From Pseudomonas sp. RC10 (lineage in GTDB: Bacteria > Pseudomonadota > Gammaproteobacteria > Pseudomonadales > Pseudomonadaceae): a stretch of 64,000 nt of DNA. A model generated the notes under the pieces. The model searched no databases. It had not been told where the DNA came from and saw nothing but the letters and a program-made list of their open reading frames with translations. Shown piece after piece: positions 29,936 to 37,220 of the stretch. The stretch is from positions 6,467,001 through 6,531,000 of the forward strand of contig NZ_CP151650.1 of NCBI RefSeq assembly GCF_038397775.1. The letters are read 5' to 3'. The position numbers and the translations under genes are program-made. The first letter of the stretch is position 1. Each line of letters begins with the position of its first letter.

Positions 29936-30010
29936 GCCCTAAAGTGCGGCAAAAATGGCCTCACGGCGCCCTTTTAGGGCAAAACAGGGCTCTCTTGACT
30001 TCATCAGGGC
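29936..30010. promoter_or_regulatory. Cluster of five GCCCT/AGGGC elements in the spuA-spuI promoter region
   Basis: GCCCT occurs at 29936 and 29968, AGGGC at 29976, 29986 and 30006. The 29968/29976 pair is a perfect inverted repeat with a 3-bp spacer. The AGGGC copies start exactly 10 and 20 bp apart (CAGGGCT twice, 20 bp apart), so they fall on one DNA face. A candidate operator for the polyamine-responsive control known for this locus; the protein is not identified. Confidence 0.45.
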
Positions 30011-30055
30011 TTTCGGATTGACTGAACCCCGTAATGCTCGATGATTGATATTTTC

Positions 30056-30063
30056 AACAACAA
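30056..30063 (+). promoter_or_regulatory. Crc/Hfq CA motif in the spuI leader
   Basis: AACAACAA fits the AAnAANAA motif bound by Hfq-Crc in Pseudomonas. It directly precedes the AAGGTG ribosome-binding region of spuI, the usual position for translational catabolite repression. Confidence 0.5.
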
Positions 30064-30075
30064 AGGTGTTGCATC

Positions 30076-31452
30076 ATGTCGGTACCCCCGCGTGCCGTTC
30101 AGCTCAACGAAGCGAACGCGTTCCTTAAGGAACATCCTGAGGTTCTATACGTTGACCTTCTGATTGCAGATATGAATGGAGTGGTGCGCGGCAAGCGCAT
30201 CGAACGCACTAGCCTCCATAAGGTTTACGAAAAAGGCATCAACCTCCCAGCTTCTCTTTTCGCACTGGATATCAACGGCTCGACGGTGGAAAGCACCGGC
30301 CTGGGTCTGGACATCGGTGACGCTGACCGAATCTGTTATCCCATCCCCGACACTCTCTGCAATGAGCCCTGGCAGAAGCGTCCTACCGCACAACTCTTGA
30401 TGACCATGCACGAACTGGAAGGCGAGCCGTTTTTCGCTGATCCACGTGAAGTGTTGCGTCAGGTGGTGGCCAAGTTCGATGAAATGGGCCTGACCATCTG
30501 CGCTGCGTTCGAGCTGGAGTTCTACCTGATCGATCAGGAGAACGTGAACGGTCGTCCACAACCGCCACGCTCGCCGATTTCCGGCAAACGCCCGCACTCG
30601 ACACAGGTCTACCTGATCGACGACCTCGACGAATACGTCGATTGCCTCCAGGACATTCTGGAAGGTGCGAAAGAGCAGGGCATCCCGGCCGACGCCATCG
30701 TCAAGGAAAGTGCCCCGGCGCAGTTCGAAGTGAACCTGCACCACACTGCCGACGCACTGAAAGCCTGCGACTACGCGGTACTGCTCAAGCGTCTGATCAA
30801 GAACATCGCCTACGACCATGAGATGGACACCACCTTCATGGCCAAGCCTTACCCAGGTCAGGCGGGCAACGGTCTGCACGTCCACATCTCGATCCTGGAT
30901 CGCGATGGCAAGAACATCTTCACCAGCGAGGATCCCGAGCAGAACGCCGCATTACGTCATGCGATCGGCGGTGTGCTCGAGACCCTACCGGCGCAGATGG
31001 CGTTCCTTTGCCCGAACGTCAACTCGTATCGCCGGTTCGGTGCTCAGTTCTACGTGCCTAACTCGCCAACCTGGGGGCTGGACAACCGGACGGTCGCGGT
31101 GCGTGTGCCGACCGGTACAGCCGATGCCGTGCGTATCGAACACCGCGTGGCCGGTGCCGATGCCAACCCGTATCTGCTGATGGCTTCTGTTCTGGCAGGC
31201 ATCCACCACGGCCTGACCAACAAGGTCGAGCCCGGTGCGCCTGTCGAAGGCAACTCGTACGAGCAGCATGAGCAGAGCCTGCCGAACAACTTGCGCGATG
31301 CCTTGCGTGAGCTGGACGACAGCGAAGTCATGGCCAAGTACATCGATCCGAAGTACATCGATATCTTCGTTGCGTGCAAGGAAAGTGAGCTGGAGGAGTT
31401 CGAGCACTCCATCTCCGACCTTGAGTACAACTGGTATCTGCACACCGTGTGA
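30076..31452 (+). CDS. spuI: SpuI, gamma-glutamylpolyamine synthetase
   Basis: 458 residues, glutamine-synthetase family: FELEFYLIDQE, ESAPAQFEVNLHHTADAL, GNGLHVHISILD and RIEHRVAGADANPYLLMA. It glutamylates putrescine/cadaverine-type amines, the first committed step of the PuuA-like route. Divergent from spuA as in P. aeruginosa PA0296-PA0297. Confidence 0.92.
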   Translation: MSVPPRAVQLNEANAFLKEHPEVLYVDLLIADMNGVVRGKRIERTSLHKVYEKGINLPASLFALDINGSTVESTGLGLDIGDADRICYPIPDTLCNEPWQKRPTAQLLMTMHELEGEPFFADPREVLRQVVAKFDEMGLTICAAFELEFYLIDQENVNGRPQPPRSPISGKRPHSTQVYLIDDLDEYVDCLQDILEGAKEQGIPADAIVKESAPAQFEVNLHHTADALKACDYAVLLKRLIKNIAYDHEMDTTFMAKPYPGQAGNGLHVHISILDRDGKNIFTSEDPEQNAALRHAIGGVLETLPAQMAFLCPNVNSYRRFGAQFYVPNSPTWGLDNRTVAVRVPTGTADAVRIEHRVAGADANPYLLMASVLAGIHHGLTNKVEPGAPVEGNSYEQHEQSLPNNLRDALRELDDSEVMAKYIDPKYIDIFVACKESELEEFEHSISDLEYNWYLHTV

Positions 31453-31472
31453 CGGCTGTGTGAAATAAAAAG

Positions 31473-31508
31473 AACGCCCCTGAACCGCAAGGTCAGGGGC
31501 GTTTTTTA
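31473..31508 (+). terminator. Rho-independent terminator of spuI
   Basis: Stem AACGCCCCTGA / TCAGGGGCGTT at 31473-31503 followed by TTTTT, about 20 bp after the stop. Confidence 0.92.
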
Positions 31509-31555
31509 TTTTAGACGGCAGAAGTAAGGTCTCGATGGATAGGCCGTCTGTGCGA

Positions 31556-31650
31556 GTTTTCGCGAATGAATTCGCTCCCACAGGGGTTCTGTGTATTTCT
31601 GAAATATCGCGGCGTTGCACAATCTGTGGGAGCGAATTTATTCGCGAAGG
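31556..31650. repeat. REP doublet in the outward (reverse) arrangement
   Basis: The left unit reads TTCGCGAATGAATTCGCTCC and the right unit GGGAGCGAATTTATTCGCGA, so the CACAG/CTGTG ends point inward. This is opposite to every other doublet in the window. It lies between the spuI terminator and the tetR promoter region. Confidence 0.85.
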
Positions 31651-31719
31651 CGGCCACCCGGGCGCCACGAATCCATGCCTCGCGTACAATGCCCCGGACT
31701 TCAACGCCGAGACGCTTCG

Positions 31720-32355
31720 ATGACCCGCCCCGCCACACCTCGTAAACCCCGCGCACGCAGCCAGGCCCGGATCGATTCGATCCTTGATGCCGCCCGTACG
31801 CTGCTCGCGTCCGATGGCGTGGCGAGCCTGTCGATCTACAGCGTGGCCGAGCGCGCGGGGATTCCTCCGTCGTCGGTTTACCACTTCTTCGCCAGCGTGC
31901 CTGCTCTGTTGGAAGGTCTGACGGCAGACATCCACAGCGCCTTCCGCGACAGCCTGCAACAGCCCATCGATCACGCTTTGCTCAACACCTGGCATGACCT
32001 GTCTCGACTGGTCGAAACGCGCATGCTCACCATCTACAGCGAAGACGCCGCCGCTCGCCAGCTCATCCTCGCGCAGCACGGCCTGACTGAAGTCACCCAG
32101 GCCGACCGCCAGCACGACATCGAACTGGGCAACCTCATGCACGAACTGTTCGCCAAGCACTTTCAGCTCCCGGCACTGCCTGACGACGTCGACGTGTTTG
32201 CCCTGGCGCTGGAACTGGCCGACCGCGTCTACGCTCGCTCAGTCCAACTGCACGACAGCATCACCCCGCGCATGGCCGAAGAAGGCCAGCGGGTATTCGA
32301 CGCGTATCTGGGGCTTTATTTGCCGCCGTTTTTGCCTAAGCACGCGGCAATCTGA
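31720..32355 (+). CDS. TetR/AcrR family transcriptional regulator
   Basis: 211 residues from ATG 31720. Basic tail then HTH: ARIDSILDAARTLLASDGV, SIYSVAERAGIPPSSVYHFFASVPALLE (about residues 18-66). Ligand-binding C-terminal half without a recognisable effector pocket. In P. aeruginosa the TetR gene near spuI is aguR, but agu genes are not present here, so I leave the symbol blank. Its last 77 codons are duplicated at 33470-33698. Confidence 0.88.
   Translation: MTRPATPRKPRARSQARIDSILDAARTLLASDGVASLSIYSVAERAGIPPSSVYHFFASVPALLEGLTADIHSAFRDSLQQPIDHALLNTWHDLSRLVETRMLTIYSEDAAARQLILAQHGLTEVTQADRQHDIELGNLMHELFAKHFQLPALPDDVDVFALALELADRVYARSVQLHDSITPRMAEEGQRVFDAYLGLYLPPFLPKHAAI
32108..32336 (+). repeat. 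Direct repeat copy 1 (3' end of the intact tetR)
   Basis: 229 bp matching 33470-33698 with four differences, every one a synonymous third-position change (GAA/GAG, AAG/AAA, GCT/GCC, CAA/CAG). After it the two copies diverge (C-terminal HAAI here, TNTVI in the other). Confidence 0.95.
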
Positions 32356-32372
32356 GCGACCATCCCGCCCTC

Positions 32373-32462
32373 CTGTGGGAGCGAATTCATTCGCGAATGG
32401 CCGGTACGTCCGATGTATCTCTGTCGTCTGTCATATCTTTGCGAATGAATTCGCTCCCACAG
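32373..32462. repeat. REP doublet (GAATTCATTCGCGA type, GTGGGAG variant)
   Basis: CTGTGGGAGCGAATTCATTC and its complement GAATGAATTCGCTCCCACAG about 45 bp apart, immediately after tetR and at the left boundary of the accessory segment. Confidence 0.92.
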
Positions 32463-32498
32463 GGAATCGCAGTTCAACCGTGACTCGTGGTGTCCTGA

Positions 32499-32960
32499 CT
32501 AGCGCACCACCTCTGCCGATTTCGTCTCTATACGAGCATCAAGCCAAACATCAACGAGCATGTCCTGTCCGTCCACCGTCAAGGCGGCAGGACTATGGAA
32601 TCGATAAACCTGCTTTCCGACTGAAACCTTCACCCTCCCCTCCGCCACTGAAACTCTGGCATGCGGATCGCGTGTCACCAAAAACGCTTTCCCATCGCGT
32701 GCCATTGCCTTCAACGCCAATTGATCATCATCCATGCGCTGATAGAGAAAGTAGCGGTAAACAAAAGGAGAGGTCGCCCCGCCTGCATCGGTGAGGACGG
32801 CGTAGACCATCCCGGCATCTCCTATGGGATAGCGGCCAATGACTTCCGATAACACAGGCGAAGGCTGGCGGTTGAGCAAAATCCAACCAAGCAGAACGAT
32901 GCACAGAGTAGCGAGAAGCCACGCGGTTAACTTAGCGCTACAGCGGATGGCAAATCGCAT
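32499..32960 (-). CDS. Membrane-anchored hypothetical protein, probable immunity partner of the type 44-like toxin
   Basis: 153 residues. N-terminal anchor (LTAWLLATLCIVLLGWILL, residues 12-30), then about 120 residues of predominantly beta-type sequence on the outer face (KAFLVTRDPHARVSVAEGRVKVSVGKQVY). I do not recognise a family. The ATG overlaps the 3' end of the toxin-domain gene by 23 bp in the toxin-then-immunity order. The exported position would protect the periplasm. The immunity role is inference from context. Confidence 0.55.
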   Translation of the reverse strand: MRFAIRCSAKLTAWLLATLCIVLLGWILLNRQPSPVLSEVIGRYPIGDAGMVYAVLTDAGGATSPFVYRYFLYQRMDDDQLALKAMARDGKAFLVTRDPHARVSVAEGRVKVSVGKQVYRFHSPAALTVDGQDMLVDVWLDARIETKSAEVVR

Positions 32961-33327
32961 ATTTAATGCCCTCCAGAATCATCATCTGGTCATTCCTGTC
33001 GTCACCATAAGGAAACGAGAACCAGTCTACCCACGTGATGTCCTCCTCTGTTGTACCCGCCCTGAACTGGGCAAAACCTGCAGCTCGCTGAAGTACAAAA
33101 CTTGAAAAGCCGGCCGCCGTGCCGACAGCACCATAATGGAAGTTTCCAAAGTCTTGATACTCCGCGCCTTGCTGCTTGAAATCCCACGGCCCTCCATTGC
33201 GAACCTGCTCATAAAACCATCGCCATAGCAACGCACCGCGACCGTATTTGTAGAGCACCTTCTTTTGGCGAGCCCAATGCAGGTTCAGGGTCAGGTTAAC
33301 CCCTTCCGGCGCACGCGGTATTTTCAT
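32938..33327 (-). CDS. Polymorphic toxin type 44-like C-terminal domain (orphan, 5'-truncated)
   Basis: 129 residues from ATG 33327. The signature stretch WRWFYEQVRNGGPWDFKQQ, EYQDFGNFHYGAVGTAAGF, LQRAAGFAQFRAG resembles the Ntox44 (PF15607) domain that normally sits at the C-terminus of large secreted toxins (T6SS, RHS, PAAR). No N-terminal trafficking domain is present. Upstream of the ATG the frame is open for 24 more codons (to a stop at 33397-33399) that read like coding sequence (IPTFDPSFTKSDAEI) but contain no ATG, GTG or TTG. That suggests a truncated toxin tip or displaced cassette. The activity of this family is not certain to me. Confidence 0.65.
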   Translation of the reverse strand: MKIPRAPEGVNLTLNLHWARQKKVLYKYGRGALLWRWFYEQVRNGGPWDFKQQGAEYQDFGNFHYGAVGTAAGFSSFVLQRAAGFAQFRAGTTEEDITWVDWFSFPYGDDRNDQMMILEGIKYAICHPL

Positions 33328-33469
33328 AATCTCGGCGTCCGACTTAGTAAAAGACGGATCGAATGTAGGGATGACAATCCCCTCTGTTAAGAGCTGTCAG
33401 CCATGTCCCAAAAATTCAGAAGCGTCCTACAGCAACCCGTGCAAGAGTCTTTCTCCTGAGTACTACATG

Positions 33470-33698
33470 GCCAGCACGACATCGAACTGGGCAACCTCAT
33501 GCACGAGCTGTTCGCCAAACACTTTCAGCTCCCGGCACTGCCTGACGACGTCGACGTGTTTGCCCTGGCGCTGGAACTGGCCGACCGCGTCTACGCCCGC
33601 TCAGTCCAGCTGCACGACAGCATCACCCCGCGCATGGCCGAAGAAGGCCAGCGGGTATTCGACGCGTATCTGGGGCTTTATTTGCCGCCGTTTTTGCC
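33470..33698 (+). repeat. Direct repeat copy 2 (tetR 3' fragment)
   Basis: Same orientation as copy 1, offset 1,362 bp, four synonymous differences in 229 bp. The two copies bracket the REP doublet and the toxin/immunity pair. Confidence 0.95.
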
Positions 33699-33720
33699 GA
33701 AGACGAACACGGTCATTTGA
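33470..33720 (+). pseudogene. 3' fragment of a second tetR gene
   Basis: The frame encodes GQHDIELGNLMHELFAKHFQLPAL through YLGLYLPPFLPKTNTVI, i.e. the last third of the TetR regulator at 31720-32355, with an in-frame stop (TGA 33457-33459) just before the homology. No DNA-binding half remains. Just upstream, ATG 33403 starts an 18-codon peptide (FRSVLQQP) that faintly resembles the TetR FRDSLQQP segment; this may be chance. The fragment overlaps the tail of the next convergent gene by 8 bp. Confidence 0.85.
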
Positions 33721-35065
33721 TCTCTGCGATGAACCCTCTTAGCGAGCTCAGGTTATCGTTCGGCCCTCCGTCTCCCGCCGCGTAAATCGTTTCGTCGGTT
33801 GAAGAGTGAATGAGCAGATTGCGCATGAACGAAACCTTGGCCTCCCCTCCGGATGGAATATCGGGGTTGAACGTCAGCCATCCGTCTGGCGCGAAGGACG
33901 TATCGACTTTGCCTTCATCTGTGAAACGCACCACGAGCATTGCGCGGGCATAACCTGAAGACCTGTCCTCGACGCCACCACCGATCACAAGCTTGCCGTT
34001 GAATTGAACACTTGCGCCGCCGTAGATGAAGTCGGTATCCAGATAGGCTCCGGGCACTGCGGGGTTAGGCACCCGAAACAGTACAGGCTTACCATCGTTG
34101 AATCTCTCGACCTTCTGGCCGTTGACGTCTATTCGTACGACGAGACCAGAAGTGCCGTTATTCATGACGTTACCGCCCACGAAGTATCCACCGTCCTGGT
34201 GACGCACGACGTAGTTGAACTCCATCTGAAATGGGTTACCGGGCAGGCCTAGATCGGCAGGACGGAACAACACAAAGCCTTCATTGCCGAAACTTTCGTC
34301 CAGTTGGCCATTAAATGAATAGCGGGCGAGGAACAGCTCAAATCCCGACAGCCTATTGCCGATGGTTCCGATCACTGTCACTCCTCGGCCCCTCCCGTCC
34401 CAGACCATTCCGACCGGCCCCGTAGCTTTGTCTTGGTATTTGACGACCACCATCCCGCCTTCACCAAATGCGCTATCCAACTGCCCATTCTCCATGATGC
34501 GCATCAAGTTGCCCGAGCTGCCAAACCGTTGACCAATCAAACCGTAAAGCCTGCCGTCTTCAGCACCAGCCAGTACACCTGCGCTGCCAGTGTTCTGAAC
34601 CTCGTTACTGCGGTGGGCCGCGTCTGTGGGGGCGTTACGCTCTCCTGCAATGGGCGTGCGAGCCCTATGCACAACTTTGCCGCCGGTGCCGAATCCTGTA
34701 TTCAGCGTTCCATCAGCATTGAAGCAAACCAGTCCCAGCGCGCCCTCCAGTTGCAGCCCGGCGATGACACCTTCGTCGGTATTTGAACCTCGCGGGACGA
34801 GCCCGGCGGGTTTGAATGGGTATGTCCAACTACCGGGCAGCTCCTCGCTCCGCCATCCATCTGGACCGCCAAACCCATTGTCTGCTGACCCGTCTAGCCC
34901 GAGTCGCGCCACGAATACTGATGGCAGGTCGTAGCTGCTATCTGTCACATACAACTTGTCCCTGGTCGCGTTTAACGCTGTGATCGTTTCATGCTTCTTG
35001 TTCGATGACACATCGAATGGAACCTCGAAAACCTTCGAGACAGCTGCTTTTTTACCTTTGTTCAT
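33713..35065 (-). CDS. Delta-60-repeat (DUF5122-type) beta-propeller protein
   Basis: 450 residues from ATG 35065 (GGAG 7 bases upstream); a start at 35095 is less likely. Recurrent units of about 50-70 residues contain G-x-L-D/N-x-x-F-G-x-G-G: NADGTLNTGFGTGGKVV, ENGQLDSAFGEGGMVVV, FNGQLDESFGNEGFVLF, DEGKVDTSFAPDGWL. That is the delta-60 repeat pattern of DUF5122 propellers. No signal peptide is seen (MNKGKKAAVSKVFEV). Function unknown. It converges on the tetR fragment and may belong to the accessory segment. Confidence 0.78.
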   Translation of the reverse strand: MNKGKKAAVSKVFEVPFDVSSNKKHETITALNATRDKLYVTDSSYDLPSVFVARLGLDGSADNGFGGPDGWRSEELPGSWTYPFKPAGLVPRGSNTDEGVIAGLQLEGALGLVCFNADGTLNTGFGTGGKVVHRARTPIAGERNAPTDAAHRSNEVQNTGSAGVLAGAEDGRLYGLIGQRFGSSGNLMRIMENGQLDSAFGEGGMVVVKYQDKATGPVGMVWDGRGRGVTVIGTIGNRLSGFELFLARYSFNGQLDESFGNEGFVLFRPADLGLPGNPFQMEFNYVVRHQDGGYFVGGNVMNNGTSGLVVRIDVNGQKVERFNDGKPVLFRVPNPAVPGAYLDTDFIYGGASVQFNGKLVIGGGVEDRSSGYARAMLVVRFTDEGKVDTSFAPDGWLTFNPDIPSGGEAKVSFMRNLLIHSSTDETIYAAGDGGPNDNLSSLRGFIAEIK

Positions 35066-35282
35066 GATCGTTCTCCGTCCATGCCATGAGGCCAAGCCCC
35101 TTGAGTCCGATCAATTCGCAAAGGCGCATCAGGCCTCTTTCACCACGGCGATACATCCGTCAGACGCAGTCAGGCTATGAGGTTTTCGCAGCGCTGCCTA
35201 GCTGGCAGAAATGACAGGAGGCGCCGTGCCAGCACCACACCAAACAGCCCGACGTGCCTTGAAAAACGGCTTGTCCAGAAGC

Positions 35283-35316
35283 AAAAAAACCCGAAGGGCT
35301 CGCACCCTTCGGGGTT
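35283..35316 (-). terminator. Terminator of the ssu operon
   Basis: Stem CCCGAAGGG / CCCTTCGGG at 35290-35313, with an A run at 35283-35289 giving a U tract on the minus strand, 17 bp after the ssuF stop. Confidence 0.88.
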
Positions 35317-35332
35317 GTTCACAACGCATCGA

Positions 35333-35548
35333 TCACAACTTGGCGATCGACACCTCGGTGGATTTTACGAAGGCGATCACTTCGCTGCCGACGACCAGTT
35401 CCAGCTCTTTGACCGAGCGGGTGGTGATCACGGAAGTGACGATGCCGGAAGCGGTTTGTACGTCGATTTCGGACAGGACGTCGCCGGTGACGATTTCCTT
35501 GATGGTGCCTTTGAATTGGTTGCGAACGTTGATGGCTTTGATAGTCAT
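35333..35548 (-). CDS. ssuF: SsuF-type molbindin (TOBE domain)
   Basis: 71 residues, one Mop/TOBE domain: NVRNQFKGTIKEIVTGDVLSEID and ITTRSVKELELVVGSEVIAFVKSTEV. Small oxyanion-binding protein. In P. putida the last gene of ssuEADCBF encodes such a protein and is needed for growth on sulfonates and sulfate esters. Last gene of the operon here too. Confidence 0.88.
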   Translation of the reverse strand: MTIKAINVRNQFKGTIKEIVTGDVLSEIDVQTASGIVTSVITTRSVKELELVVGSEVIAFVKSTEVSIAKL

Positions 35549-35598
35549 GATAGGTCTTCCTTTGTGAGATCAGTGCCGAGTGCAGTATTGCATCCGGA

Positions 35599-36408
35599 TT
35601 AGTTGGCCCAACGCAGTTGCGTGGGCAGCGGTGAAGTCGGTTCGGGTTCGGGCGGGCTGCCAGGCAGCGACAGGACGCGGTTGAGCACTTCGGTTTCCAG
35701 GGCTGCCAGTCGATACGAGCCACGGGCGCGCGGTCGAGCGAGGTCCACTTGCAGATCAAGGCCAATGCGGCCTTCTTCGATCAGCAACACGCGATCAGCG
35801 ATGGCAACCGCCTCGCTGACGTCGTGGGTCACCAACAGTACGGTGAAGCCATGCTTTTGCCAGAGGTCTTCGATCAGTTGCTGCATCTCGATCCGGGTCA
35901 GGGCATCCAGTGCGCCCAGTGGTTCGTCCAGCAACAACAGGCGAGGTTGATGGATCAGCGCACGGGCCAACGCGACACGTTGCTTCTGACCACCTGACAA
36001 CGCCGCTGGCCATTCATTGGCGCGCTCGGCCAAGCCCACGGCGGCCAGGGCTTCCAACGCCTTGTCACGCCAGTCGCCGCTCAGACCAAGCCCAACGTTG
36101 TCGATGATGCGCTTCCAAGGCAGCAAACGCGCTTCCTGAAACATCAGGCGGGTGTCTTCCCGCGCATCGGCCAGCGAGGCGTTTCCGGCGAGCAATTGGC
36201 CGCTGGTGGGCTGATCAAGCCCTGCAAGCAGGCGCAGCAAGGTGCTTTTGCCGCAACCGCTGCGACCGACCACGGCCACGAATTGCCCGGCCGGGATGTG
36301 CAAATCGATGTCTTTCAAGACTTCACGCGAGCCGAAGGTTTTCTTCAGCTTGCGCACTTGCAGGGGAATCCCGCGCAACAGGTTTGCCGGTTGTTGGAGA
36401 TTGCTCAT
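35599..36408 (-). CDS. ssuB: SsuB, sulfonate ABC transporter ATP-binding subunit
   Basis: 269 residues from ATG 36408, overlapping the ssuC stop as ATGA; the open frame to 36624 lies inside ssuC. Walker [18 protein letters not shown] (nitrate/sulfonate-type Q loop), [28 protein letters not shown]. Confidence 0.93.
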   Translation of the reverse strand: MSNLQQPANLLRGIPLQVRKLKKTFGSREVLKDIDLHIPAGQFVAVVGRSGCGKSTLLRLLAGLDQPTSGQLLAGNASLADAREDTRLMFQEARLLPWKRIIDNVGLGLSGDWRDKALEALAAVGLAERANEWPAALSGGQKQRVALARALIHQPRLLLLDEPLGALDALTRIEMQQLIEDLWQKHGFTVLLVTHDVSEAVAIADRVLLIEEGRIGLDLQVDLARPRARGSYRLAALETEVLNRVLSLPGSPPEPEPTSPLPTQLRWAN

Positions 36409-37193
36409 CGTGCGCCACCTTTTGCCACTTGATACGCCGGGTGCCAACGCAGGCAGACCCGCTCCAGACCGCGCGCCGCGAGGTCTGCCAATTTGCCGAG
36501 CACCGCGTAGAGCACGATTGCCAGCACCACTACATCTGTCTGCAAAAACTCGCGGGCGTTCATCGCCAGGTAACCGATGCCGGAACTGGCCGAGATGGTT
36601 TCGGCCACGATCAGCGTCAGCCACATGAAGCCCAACGCGAACCGCACGCCTACCAGAATCGAAGGCATTGCCCCCGGCAGGATCACGTGGCGGAACAGTC
36701 CGAAACCTGACAGGCCGTAGCTACGGGACATCTCCACCAGCGCCGGGTCGATGTTGCGAATGCCGTGGTACGTGTTGAGGTAGATCGGGAACAGGGTGCC
36801 GAGTGCAACCAAAAAAATCTTCGCGCTTTCGTCGATGCCGAACCACAGGATCACCAAGGGGATCAGCGCCAGGTGCGGCACGTTACGAATCATCTGCACC
36901 GAACTGTCGAGCAGGCGTTCGCCCCATTTCGACAGACCGGTGATAAAGCCCAGCGTCAGGCCGATGCTGCCGCCGATGGCGAAGCCGATGCCCGCACGCC
37001 AGCCACTGATCGCCAGGTGGGTCCAGATTTCGCCACTGCGCACCAGCGTCACACCCGCTTCGATGACCGCGCTTGGCGCAGGCAGGATTCGGGTGGAGAG
37101 CCAACCGGCGCTGACCGCCAGTTGCCAGATCGCCAGCAACAAGACCGGTAGCAACCAGGGCGCCAGTCTGTGAGTGATTCTTTCCACGCTCAT
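36405..37193 (-). CDS. ssuC: SsuC, sulfonate ABC transporter permease
   Basis: 262 residues, six membrane segments, EAA-like loop [24 protein letters not shown] near residues 153-176. Starts 27 bp after ssuA; in P. putida-type operons ssuD lies in exactly this gap, and here it is missing. Confidence 0.92.
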   Translation of the reverse strand: MSVERITHRLAPWLLPVLLLAIWQLAVSAGWLSTRILPAPSAVIEAGVTLVRSGEIWTHLAISGWRAGIGFAIGGSIGLTLGFITGLSKWGERLLDSSVQMIRNVPHLALIPLVILWFGIDESAKIFLVALGTLFPIYLNTYHGIRNIDPALVEMSRSYGLSGFGLFRHVILPGAMPSILVGVRFALGFMWLTLIVAETISASSGIGYLAMNAREFLQTDVVVLAIVLYAVLGKLADLAARGLERVCLRWHPAYQVAKGGAR

Positions 37194-37220
37194 GGAGTTG
37201 TCTCCTCTTAATGCCGAGGC

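Noticed and set aside
33403..33459. 18-codon peptide (FRSVLQQP) upstream of the tetR fragment as part of the old tetR
   Set aside because: Amino-acid resemblance to the TetR FRDSLQQP segment is short and the DNA identity is poor; left as a possible coincidence.
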